Below are positions 16,904 through 23,951 of a stretch of DNA of 32,653 bases, piece by piece. Origin of the DNA: JAVWGW01 sp036655915 (GTDB lineage Bacteria > Actinomycetota > Coriobacteriia > Coriobacteriales > Eggerthellaceae). Location of the stretch: positions 1-32,653 of the forward strand of contig JAVVPE010000016.1 in NCBI GenBank assembly GCA_036655915.1, given 5' to 3'. Made by a program: the position numbers and the translations under genes. The notes under the pieces were generated by a model. That model worked only from the letters and a program-made list of their open reading frames with translations. It was not told the DNA's origin and searched no databases. How positions within the stretch are numbered: the stretch's first letter is position 1; each line of letters opens with the position of its first letter.

Positions 16904-17734
16904 GTGACAAACCCGAACAGCCTTGGGGGCGCGCCGCGTAGCGGTGCCCATGCGGCACCTGCGCGCCAGGCAGCCTCGCAGCTCTCACAATCATTGCCGA
17001 CGCTCAACGTCGACGATGCACCTCAGATGATGGGTACACCCGTGATTACCTTTGACCATGTCAATAAGGTGTATCCCGCCCAACCCACCAAACCAGCGCT
17101 CAACGATATAACCCTGCAGATATATGCGGGCGAATTTGTATTTTTGGTCGGCCATTCCGGTTCTGGCAAATCAACATTCATCCGCATGCTCATCCGCGAA
17201 ATAAAGCCGTCGAGTGGTCATATTTTTGTTGCTAATGAAGATTTGTCGGCCATGCGCAATTGGCGTGTGCCTTATTTGCGCCGCAACATCGGCTGTGTGT
17301 TTCAGGATTTCAAGTTGCTGCCCAACAAAACGGTGTTTGAAAACGTTGCGTTTGCGCTTGAGGTAATCGGCAAATCCAGCCACGTCATTAAGACGCAGGT
17401 TCCTGAAGTATTGCGTCTTGTCGGCTTGCAAGATAAGTTGAATAAGCGTCCCGACCAGCTTTCTGGCGGCGAACAGCAGCGCGTGTCCATTGCGCGCGCC
17501 ATCGTCAACCGCCCGCCGATGCTCATTTGCGACGAACCGACCGGCAACCTCGACCCGCAAACTTCACGCGGCATCATGGATTTGCTCGAACGCATCAATC
17601 GTACGGGTACCACGGTGCTCGTTGCCACGCACGACCGCGAAATGGTTGACAATATGCGCCGTCGCGTCATCGCTTTGGACAAGGGCCACCTCACCCGCGA
17701 TCAGGATAGGGGGGTGTACGGTTTCGATGTCTAG
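16904..17734 (+). CDS. ftsE: Cell division ATP-binding protein FtsE, with N-terminal extension
   Basis: The 276-aa ABC ATPase forms the FtsEX complex at the septum, which controls peptidoglycan hydrolysis. Motifs are Walker A GHSGSGKST (83-91, K89), signature LSGGEQQRVSIARA, Walker B LICDEPTGNLD and H-loop ATHDREMV. The first 46 residues (rich in Ala, Ser and Gln) precede the usual start of FtsE at ITFDHVNKVY. The GTG at 16904 has a GGAG ribosome binding site 8 nt away, while the internal ATGs at 17027-17032 have none, so the extension is probably translated. The end overlaps ftsX by 8 bp. Confidence 0.95.
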   Translation: MTNPNSLGGAPRSGAHAAPARQAASQLSQSLPTLNVDDAPQMMGTPVITFDHVNKVYPAQPTKPALNDITLQIYAGEFVFLVGHSGSGKSTFIRMLIREIKPSSGHIFVANEDLSAMRNWRVPYLRRNIGCVFQDFKLLPNKTVFENVAFALEVIGKSSHVIKTQVPEVLRLVGLQDKLNKRPDQLSGGEQQRVSIARAIVNRPPMLICDEPTGNLDPQTSRGIMDLLERINRTGTTVLVATHDREMVDNMRRRVIALDKGHLTRDQDRGVYGFDV

Positions 17735-18641
17735 TTTCTTTTATTTTCTCAAAGAATCACTCACGGGCTTTACTCGCAACCTTTCAACAACATTGGGTTC
17801 TATCGTCACGATTTTCTTGTCGCTGCTTATTATCGGCGTGTTTTTGGTCGGCGGTGGCGTTATTGAAAACGTGGTTTCTTCGGTGGAAGACAAGGTTTCC
17901 ATCACGGCGTTTGTTGCCGACGATGCCAGCGATGCTCAGGTTTCTAAGGTGGAAAACTACATAAAGGGTCTTGATGGTGTCGCGTCCGTTGGATTTACCA
18001 CCAAAGATCAGGCGCTTGATAAGTTCAAAAACTCCATGACGTCGAACCCCGATATTGTTGACCAGCTTGATGGCCAAAACCCGCTGCCGGCTTCAATCGA
18101 TGTCGAACTCGATGATCCGCAAAAGGTTGAAGCGGTCGCAAAATCCATCGAAGACAATAACGATTTTAAGGCCATTGCCGAAAATCCCAGCAAGCCGGCT
18201 GATTCGCTGAAATACGGGCAACAGACGGTCGATAAGCTGTTCTCGCTTACGAATTACGTGCGTTATGTGGGAATCGCGCTCATCGGTCTGCTCATCTTTA
18301 TTGCCTTCGTGTTCATCAACAATACGATCCGATTGGCTATTTTGGCTCGTCGCAAGGAAATCGCCATCATGCGTCTTGTGGGTGCCTCCAACGGGTTTAT
18401 CCGCGGACCGTTTTTGATGGAAGGGTCCCTGCATGCGGTAATTGGGGCGCTTTTGGCCATTGGCAGCTTGGAACTGATGCGTAACTTTGCTCTTCCCCAG
18501 GTTGCAAATGCGCTACAATGGCTGCCTATTGATTTGGGTATACAAACCTTCGTTCTCATTTATGGGGCACTGTTTGTAGCCGGCCTTGTTATTGGTCTTT
18601 TGGGCTCGCTCTTGGCGATGCGTCGTTACCTGAAGGTCTAG
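17727..18641 (+). CDS. ftsX: Cell division membrane protein FtsX
   Basis: The 304-aa membrane partner of FtsE has the FtsX plan. One transmembrane helix near residues 22-45 (IVTIFLSLLIIGVFLVGGG) is followed by a large extracellular domain of about 140 residues (VSITAFVADDASDAQVSKVE onward). Three C-terminal helices follow, starting YVGIALIGLLIFIAFVFI, with the cytoplasmic loop RRKEIAIMRLVGASNGFIRGPF. The frame is open upstream to 17490, but the ATG at 17727 overlapping the ftsE stop gives the correct N-terminus (MSSFFYFLKESLTGFTRN). Confidence 0.95.
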   Translation: MSSFFYFLKESLTGFTRNLSTTLGSIVTIFLSLLIIGVFLVGGGVIENVVSSVEDKVSITAFVADDASDAQVSKVENYIKGLDGVASVGFTTKDQALDKFKNSMTSNPDIVDQLDGQNPLPASIDVELDDPQKVEAVAKSIEDNNDFKAIAENPSKPADSLKYGQQTVDKLFSLTNYVRYVGIALIGLLIFIAFVFINNTIRLAILARRKEIAIMRLVGASNGFIRGPFLMEGSLHAVIGALLAIGSLELMRNFALPQVANALQWLPIDLGIQTFVLIYGALFVAGLVIGLLGSLLAMRRYLKV

Positions 18642-18675
18642 TCGGTTTATACAAGAAAGAAGACGATCAGACCTG

Positions 18676-19941
18676 TTGGGACAACATGGGCTACAAAAAG
18701 CTGAAGCAGTAAGCGCACGCAACAAGAAGATTATCGGCTGTTTGACGATTTTCCTCTGCGTGTGCTTAGCTTTTTTCGCAGGCTTTCTCGTGCGCGGCAA
18801 TGCTTCCTTGCTCACAAATCTGGGGTTCACCTCGCTTACCGTTGCAACCGAAAAGAATCCGGGTGCCACGGTTACGGGAAACACCTATAATTCGCTTTCC
18901 GCACGCGTGGCGGAAGTGGAAGGGGTTATCGCCCAAGATAGCCTGGATTCCTACGATCTCAACGAAGCGACGCTTCAGGTGCTCGATGCCTTTGCTGCTT
19001 CCACAAAAGATCCCTATCTGCGCTATTTCGATGAAGCGCACTACAGCGCCTACCTTGAGGATACCGCCAGCAAATATGCCGGCATCGGCGTGCTGTTCGG
19101 TGAATACAAGGGGCAAAGCTATGCCGTTGATGTTTTTACCGGATCGGTTGCCGACACCGCGGGTGTGAAGGTGGGAGATTTCGTGGTGGCTATCGATGGG
19201 GTGCGCGACAACTGGTCGCTTACCGAAACGGTAAAGGCGCTTTCGCGCGAGGATGGATCGACCGCCATTGTCACCTGGCGACGTCCTTCCGCGCTTGAGG
19301 CGGAAGGTGGTAAGGAATTTACTACAACGCTGGCCTGTTCCCCTTACGCGCAAGCCAACGTTACCACTGAAATGTCTAATAAAGTGGGTGTTATCAAGGT
19401 AAGGCAGCTTACCCAGGATTCCGATGTGTTGGTGCGCCAGGCCATCGTTGATTTGCAATCCCAAGGCGCGCAATCCCTTGTGCTAGATGTGCGCGACAAC
19501 CCTGGCGGCTATTTGACCCAGGCCGTCAACATTGCATCGCTTTTTGTGAAAAGCGGTGTCATCATGCAGATTGAAACGGTGGATGGCACAACGACGAAAA
19601 AGGCTACGGGGGATGCGGTAACGGCGCTGCCGCTGGCGGTGTTGGTGAATCGAAATACCGCTGCCGCATCGGAGGTTTTGGCTGCCGCGCTGCAGGACAA
19701 CCAGCGCGCTACCCTTGTGGGCGAAGCGACGCTGGGAAAGGGTGCCGTGCAGGTGGTGCATCCGCTTTCGTTTGGTGGGGCGCTGCGCTATACAGCTGCG
19801 CATTACTTAAGCCCCTTGGGCCACATCATCAACGAAGTGGGGGTTACCCCCGCAATTCCTGCGGGCCTGGCGGCCGACGCCACAAGCGATACTCAGAAAA
19901 TGGCTGCCATCGAAACCGCCCAATCCCTGATTGCCCGGTAG
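18676..19941 (+). CDS. S41 (C-terminal processing) peptidase homologue lacking the catalytic serine
   Basis: This is a 421-aa protein with an N-terminal membrane anchor (about 18-38, CLTIFLCVCLAFFAGFLV), a PDZ domain (YAGIGVLFGEY to VVAIDGVRDNWS) and an S41 core (LDVRDNPGGYL). Position and order match CtpB, which follows ftsX in Bacillus. The catalytic Lys-Gln pair is present in GKGAVQ (K355, Q359), but the nucleophile position is alanine. The canonical SASASE motif reads TAAASE, and A330 lies exactly 25 residues before K355, the Ser-Lys spacing of Prc (S430/K455) and CtpB (S309/K334). It is therefore probably a pseudo-protease. The start is uncertain: TTG at 18676 with an AGAAAGAAG site rather far upstream. 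Confidence 0.88.
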   Translation: MGQHGLQKAEAVSARNKKIIGCLTIFLCVCLAFFAGFLVRGNASLLTNLGFTSLTVATEKNPGATVTGNTYNSLSARVAEVEGVIAQDSLDSYDLNEATLQVLDAFAASTKDPYLRYFDEAHYSAYLEDTASKYAGIGVLFGEYKGQSYAVDVFTGSVADTAGVKVGDFVVAIDGVRDNWSLTETVKALSREDGSTAIVTWRRPSALEAEGGKEFTTTLACSPYAQANVTTEMSNKVGVIKVRQLTQDSDVLVRQAIVDLQSQGAQSLVLDVRDNPGGYLTQAVNIASLFVKSGVIMQIETVDGTTTKKATGDAVTALPLAVLVNRNTAAASEVLAAALQDNQRATLVGEATLGKGAVQVVHPLSFGGALRYTAAHYLSPLGHIINEVGVTPAIPAGLAADATSDTQKMAAIETAQSLIAR

Positions 19942-19947
19942 GCCGGC

Positions 19948-21957
19948 GTGTCGCGGCGTCACTCAAAATCACGTGCTAAAACACGAAGGCATGCGCGTGC
20001 TAACCCGCAGGGTGTGCTTGCTGTCACTTCGCATGGCTATGGCTTTGTGCACACCGCTGAAGGGGAGTTCTATATTCCGGAAGCCAAGATGGGTGCCGCT
20101 TTCGATGGTGATAGGGTCGAAGTCGTTGACATCAAAGGGAATGCTCCCGGGTCGAAGGCGGCACATCGGGCGCAAGATCGTGTGGCAGCGCGGGTGGTGC
20201 GCGTGGTTGCGCGCGGTCAAGATTGCCTGATTGGACGCTATGAAATAGCCGAACCTTTCGGCGTCGTTGTGCCCGAAGATGCCAAAATTCCCTACGATGT
20301 GTTCACCTTGGCCAAAGATAATCCAAGCCTTGAAAATGGCGCTATCGTACGCGTGCGCATCGTGGAATATCCTTCGCGTAATACGGCTGCTACCGGTGTT
20401 ATCGAAGAGGTTTTGGGCTATGAGGGCAAAGCGGGCCTTGATATCGATTTGGTGATTGCCCACCACAAGCTGGAAACACATTTTTCACCCGCGTCCCTTG
20501 AACAGGCACGCGCGGCCTGCGTTGATGTGCCGGGTGCCTTGGCCTGCGGTTATCGTGATATACGCGAGCGTTTAGTCTTTACGGTCGATCCGCGTGATGC
20601 GCGCGATTTCGATGACGCTCTTTCCTTGGATGAAGTCGATGGGCTGCTGCGTCTGGGTGTGCATATTGCCGATGTTTCGCATTATGTGGAATGGGGATCA
20701 TCGCTTGATCTTGATGCGCGCCGCCGGGCAACAAGCGTGTATTTGGTGGATCGGGTGATCCCGATGCTGCCCGAAGAGCTTTCGGCGGATATCTGTTCGC
20801 TTGTGCCCCATCAGGTGCGGCGCGTTTTCACGGTGGATATGTATTTGGATGCGCAGGCGCGTGTCGTGCGCAGCGATTTTTATCCCGCGCTCATCGAATC
20901 GAAGGCGCGCCTTAGCTACGAAGTGGCGCAAGATATTATCGAAGGGCAACAGCCGGCAGCGGGCGCTGACGCTCAAGCGGTCGAAGGGCGCATTTTGGCG
21001 CTTGCGGGGCTGGCCGAAAAGCTGGCTGCGGCGCGCACGCGTGCGGGGGGAATGGATTTCGAGACCACCGAGGCAAAGGTGCTGCTCGATGATGAAGGCG
21101 CACCGCTTGAAGTGCTGTTGCGGAAAAAGACGCAGGCCACAGCCTGTATCGAAGAGGCTATGATCCTAGCCAACAACACGGTGGCGCGGTTTATGCAGCA
21201 AGCGGAATTTCCGTGTATGTACCGGGTGCATGAAGCGCCGGCGGCCGAAAGTTTGGCCGAATTGGTGCCGGTGTTGCAAGAATTTCCTGCCTATAAAACC
21301 CTTCCCGTAGCCGATTTTATCGCGGGGCAGCCGGCGTGTTTGCAAGAAGTGCTGCGTGCAAGTAAGGGGCGACCCGAAGAAGAGCTGGTGTCCTCGCTGG
21401 TGCTGCGTTCGATGAAGCGTGCGGTTTACAAAGGTGTCTGCGAACCCCATTATGGGCTGGCATCGGCGGCCTACACCCATTTCACCAGTCCTATCAGGCG
21501 CTACCCCGACCTGGTGGTACACCGTATGCTCAAAGCGCACCTTCTGGGGAAATCTGAGCTGTTTGATCAGCAGGTAAGTGCCCTTGGCTGGCTGGCCGAA
21601 CACGCTTCTAAAATGGAGCGTATCGCCGAGGCGGCGGCGCGCGAAACCCAGCAGATGAAGCTGGTGGAATATATGCAGCGCGCTATCGGGCAAACGTTTG
21701 AAGGCGTGATTTCGGGCGTTGCCACCTACGGCTTTTTCGTGCGCTTGGAAAACACGGCCGAAGGGCTGGTGCCGATGCGCTTTTTGGAAGATGAGTATTT
21801 TGCTTTAGATCCCGTGCGTCACACGCTGTGCGCCCAGGAAAGCGGCACGCTGTATCGCCTGGGGCAGCGGGTGAGTGTTGTGTTGGAGGCAGCGAATCCG
21901 CGCCAGCGCAAGCTTGATTTCAAGCTATCTTCTCGCAAGGATGGTTCTCGCGTGTAG
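19948..21957 (+). CDS. rnr: Ribonuclease R (RNB-family 3'-5' exoribonuclease)
   Basis: The 669-aa enzyme degrades structured RNA. A basic N-terminus (RRHSKSRAKTRRHAR) and cold-shock/OB region (GVLAVTSHGYGFV) precede the RNB core. The active-site motif TVDPRDARDFDDA has aspartates D214, D220, D222 and D223, and GVHIADVSHYV is typical. HFTSPIRRYPDLVVHRML is the RNB C-terminal signature. An S1 domain (GVISGVATYGFFVRL) ends the protein, without the long basic tail of the E. coli enzyme. It starts with GTG 7 bp after the S41 stop, so it belongs to the same transcript. smpB, a frequent neighbour, is not here. Confidence 0.94.
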   Translation: MSRRHSKSRAKTRRHARANPQGVLAVTSHGYGFVHTAEGEFYIPEAKMGAAFDGDRVEVVDIKGNAPGSKAAHRAQDRVAARVVRVVARGQDCLIGRYEIAEPFGVVVPEDAKIPYDVFTLAKDNPSLENGAIVRVRIVEYPSRNTAATGVIEEVLGYEGKAGLDIDLVIAHHKLETHFSPASLEQARAACVDVPGALACGYRDIRERLVFTVDPRDARDFDDALSLDEVDGLLRLGVHIADVSHYVEWGSSLDLDARRRATSVYLVDRVIPMLPEELSADICSLVPHQVRRVFTVDMYLDAQARVVRSDFYPALIESKARLSYEVAQDIIEGQQPAAGADAQAVEGRILALAGLAEKLAAARTRAGGMDFETTEAKVLLDDEGAPLEVLLRKKTQATACIEEAMILANNTVARFMQQAEFPCMYRVHEAPAAESLAELVPVLQEFPAYKTLPVADFIAGQPACLQEVLRASKGRPEEELVSSLVLRSMKRAVYKGVCEPHYGLASAAYTHFTSPIRRYPDLVVHRMLKAHLLGKSELFDQQVSALGWLAEHASKMERIAEAAARETQQMKLVEYMQRAIGQTFEGVISGVATYGFFVRLENTAEGLVPMRFLEDEYFALDPVRHTLCAQESGTLYRLGQRVSVVLEAANPRQRKLDFKLSSRKDGSRV

Positions 21958-22047
21958 TCGCTGCCCTTTTGGCGAATCGACATGCCACAGGGTGGCCACA
22001 GTGGGTAGTATGGAACAACTTAATGCGCGCTTATTGAAAGGACATTC

Positions 22048-22905
22048 ATGGAGCACTTTGCAATCGTTGTCGACTCTACCTGTGATTGGTCGCACGCCGA
22101 ATATGAAAACAAGCGAGTATTCATGGTGCCCTTGCAGGTGATGATGGGCGATGATTCTTTTGCTGACCAGCAAGATATTTCTTCGGAAGTTTTCTACGAC
22201 TACATCGCTTCCGGTGCGCAAAGTTTCGGCACATCGCAGCCTGCCCCCTCTGCTTTTTCTGCCGTCTATGAAAAGCTTGTGGCGGCGGGGCAAAGCGAAA
22301 TCCTTTCCTTGCACATTGCCGCCCCCCTTTCGGGCACGCTGGATTCTGCCGAAATTGCTGCGGGGCAATGCGCTGCGCGGGTGGAGCGCTTTGATTCCTG
22401 TGGCACGACGACAACGCTGGGGATTTTGACACAAAAGGCCTGTGAACTGCGCGATGCCGGCCTTTCTTTAGATGAAGCCTTGGTGGTTTTGCACGCCTAT
22501 TGTGCAAAAATCCTCCAATTTATTTCCCCCGACACAACTGATCATCTTCTGCGCGGTGGTCGCATTACCGCCGACCAGGCCCAGCAGGCTATGATGCTCA
22601 ACATCAAAATGGTATTCGGTTTCGATGATACCGGCCGCCTGGTTGTACTCGACCGCGTGAAGGGCAATAAAGGTATCATCAAAAGCTATGTTGAGCGACT
22701 TAAGGTGTACAGTGAGGAACACGGCGCTCTGCGTATCCGCGTTTTGCAGGCGCGTAACCTGCCTGAAGCGCAGCGATTGGTGGCCGCATTGCGCGAAGCG
22801 GGTATTGATTTTGAACTGGCAGCTATTGATGATTGTGGTGCGACGATCACGACGCATTTGGGGCTGGGCGTTATCGGTCTTGCTGCTGCACCGCTTAACG
22901 AATAG
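22048..22905 (+). CDS. DegV-family fatty-acid-binding protein
   Basis: This is a 285-aa DegV/FakB-type protein. VVDSTCDW at the N-terminus, TSQPAPSAFSAVYEKL, LSGTLDSAEIA and ETTTLGILTQKA-like segments match the two-domain family that binds a single fatty acid. FakB proteins present exogenous fatty acids to the kinase FakA. No fakA is in the window. Its place just upstream of a FabT-like regulator and the fab operon fits a role in fatty-acid handling, but this is context only. The ATG follows GAAAGGAC. Confidence 0.87.
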   Translation: MEHFAIVVDSTCDWSHAEYENKRVFMVPLQVMMGDDSFADQQDISSEVFYDYIASGAQSFGTSQPAPSAFSAVYEKLVAAGQSEILSLHIAAPLSGTLDSAEIAAGQCAARVERFDSCGTTTTLGILTQKACELRDAGLSLDEALVVLHAYCAKILQFISPDTTDHLLRGGRITADQAQQAMMLNIKMVFGFDDTGRLVVLDRVKGNKGIIKSYVERLKVYSEEHGALRIRVLQARNLPEAQRLVAALREAGIDFELAAIDDCGATITTHLGLGVIGLAAAPLNE

Positions 22906-22928
22906 CGCATACAAGGAAGGTGAGCGCT

Positions 22929-23411
22929 GTGGCTCAAATGCAAGGGGAAAACAAGCCGATTGATGATGCCGCGAAAAGGCGCCGTCATGAACTTGACGAT
23001 TTGCTTTCGGGCACTTTCAACTCCATTTTGAGCGTGGAGGAAAAATCCCTCCAAAATCGCTTCACCAAAGGGCTCAGCATGTCTGAAATACACACGGTTG
23101 TCGCGGTGGGCTTACACGAAGAAAACCCCATGAGCGCGGTTGCCGCACGCCTGAACGTGACGCTTGCAACGCTGACGGTAGCCATCAACAAACTTGTTGC
23201 CAAAGGCTTGGTTGAACGACGTCGCGGCCAAGCCGATCGCCGCCAGGTTTTTATCACGCTGACGTGTCAGGGGCGCAAGGTGTATCGCGCCCACGAGCTC
23301 TTCCATAAAGATATGATCGATCAAGCACTTGTGGGGCTTTCTCTTGAAGAAGAAGAAGTGCTTGCCGCAGCCCTAGCACGGGTTAAAACCTTCTTCGAAG
23401 GTTTAACCTGA
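22929..23411 (+). CDS. MarR-family regulator, probable FabT-like fatty-acid synthesis repressor
   Basis: The 160-aa winged-helix protein has a MarR core: SMSEIHTVVAVG, the recognition helix region NVTLATLTVAINKLVAKGLV, and wing RRRGQADRRQVFITLT. The frame is open from GTG 22920, but I prefer GTG 22929 because GGAAGG sits 8 nt before it. In streptococci the MarR-type repressor FabT heads the cluster acpP-fabK-fabD-fabG-fabF. Here a MarR gene sits directly upstream of the same gene order, so a FabT role is likely though inferred. The inverted repeat at 23659-23683 is the candidate operator. FabT uses acyl-ACP as corepressor. Confidence 0.85.
   Translation: MAQMQGENKPIDDAAKRRRHELDDLLSGTFNSILSVEEKSLQNRFTKGLSMSEIHTVVAVGLHEENPMSAVAARLNVTLATLTVAINKLVAKGLVERRRGQADRRQVFITLTCQGRKVYRAHELFHKDMIDQALVGLSLEEEEVLAAALARVKTFFEGLT
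23381..23408 (+). other. Hairpin at the 3' end of the MarR gene
   Basis: GGTTAAAACCTTC pairs with GAAGGTTTAACC around a three-base loop, with one bulged A. It covers the last MarR codons. No T-run follows, so it is not a standard terminator. It could be an attenuator, an RNA-stability element or a DNA operator. The right arm is also the start of the 37-bp direct repeat. Confidence 0.7.
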
Positions 23412-23474
23412 CGGCGGGTTGTGGCGGCCAGCTAGGTGTTTAACCTGACGGCGGGCTGTGGCGGCCAGCTAGGC
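23401..23474 (+). repeat. Two tandem 37-bp repeats, with a third partial copy at 23589-23609
   Basis: Copies at 23401-23437 and 23438-23474 are identical except for two base changes. Each begins GTTTAACCTGACGGCGGG and ends GCGGCCAGCTAGG. A partial copy, TTCAACCTGACGGCGGGTTG, recurs at 23589. The MarR stop codon lies inside the first copy, so part of the repeat is coding. With only two and a half copies and no unique spacers, this is not a CRISPR array. Confidence 0.9.
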
Positions 23475-23548
23475 GTTCAAGACTTTCGTTGCCTTCGTTC
23501 GCGTACAGGGAGTACGCTCTCTTCAGGCTCCTCGGTCTTTCATGCCTA
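23470..23548 (+). other. 79-nt nested inverted-repeat element between the MarR gene and acpP
   Basis: Four arms pair in nested order. TAGGC (23470) pairs with GCCTA (23544), AAGAC with GTCTT, GCCT with AGGC, and GCGTAC with GTACGC around the loop AGGGA, with nearly symmetric internal loops. It may be a structured leader RNA, a small RNA or a dispersed intergenic repeat. The rest of the gap (23549-23658) holds only the partial 37-bp repeat copy, a short unpaired stretch and the palindrome at 23583. Confidence 0.6.
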
Positions 23549-23582
23549 TCTGACTCGTCACAGACCGCCTGTCTTTTCTGTT

Positions 23583-23594
23583 GTTGAATTCAAC
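23583..23594. promoter_or_regulatory. Perfect 12-bp palindrome GTTGAATTCAAC
   Basis: This perfect palindrome lies 125 bp upstream of acpP. Its TTGAATTCAA core resembles the TTTGA-N-TCAAA style of FabT sites. It may be a secondary operator. It also leads into the third partial copy of the direct repeat. Confidence 0.4.
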
Positions 23595-23658
23595 CTGACG
23601 GCGGGTTGTTGTGAAAATGTGGATTTGCTTGCGTATTTCTGGCTGTATCCTTACACTT

Positions 23659-23683
23659 TAATAGTTAGTTAAACTAAATATTA
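23659..23683. promoter_or_regulatory. Candidate FabT/MarR operator upstream of acpP
   Basis: TAATAGTTAGTT and AACTAAATATTA form a 25-bp inverted repeat around a central A, with one mismatched pair. It ends 35 bp before the acpP ATG, in the only strongly AT-rich stretch of the region, which is probably the acpP promoter. Size and symmetry suit a MarR dimer. Binding by the upstream regulator is inferred. Confidence 0.6.
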
Positions 23684-23718
23684 GACAAACAAGGTATGTA
23701 GGTGGAAGGACACGAATC

Positions 23719-23940
23719 ATGGCAGACACTTTGAAGATTGTGCAGGATGTTTTGCAGGAAAATCTCGATATTGCCCCTGAGGCGGCAAGTGCCGAGGTGA
23801 CGCTTGAATCTTTGGGCGTCGATTCGCTTGATATGGTCGAGCTTATCTGCGATTTAGAAGAGCGTTGCAACACTGAATTCGGTGAACCGGATGGTTTGGC
23901 CACCATCGGTGACCTGGTAACCTACATCGATTCTTTGTAG
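23719..23940 (+). CDS. acpP: Acyl carrier protein
   Basis: The 73-aa acidic protein carries growing acyl chains on a phosphopantetheine arm. The attachment serine is S36 in LGVDSLDMVEL. The four-helix pattern and the acidic helix II (DLEERCNTEFGEPD) are typical. It starts with ATG after GTGGAAGG and is the first gene of the fab operon, 8-11 bp before fabK. Confidence 0.95.
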   Translation: MADTLKIVQDVLQENLDIAPEAASAEVTLESLGVDSLDMVELICDLEERCNTEFGEPDGLATIGDLVTYIDSL

Positions 23941-23951
23941 GCCTGCCCGTG

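Noticed and set aside
23549..23582. Short AGAC/GTCT hairpin followed by TTTT as an intrinsic terminator for the MarR gene
   Set aside because: The stem is only 4-5 bp with a broken T-run, too weak to support a terminator call.
23401..23609. Possible CRISPR array
   Set aside because: Two tandem copies plus one partial, no unique spacers of regular length, and no cas genes.
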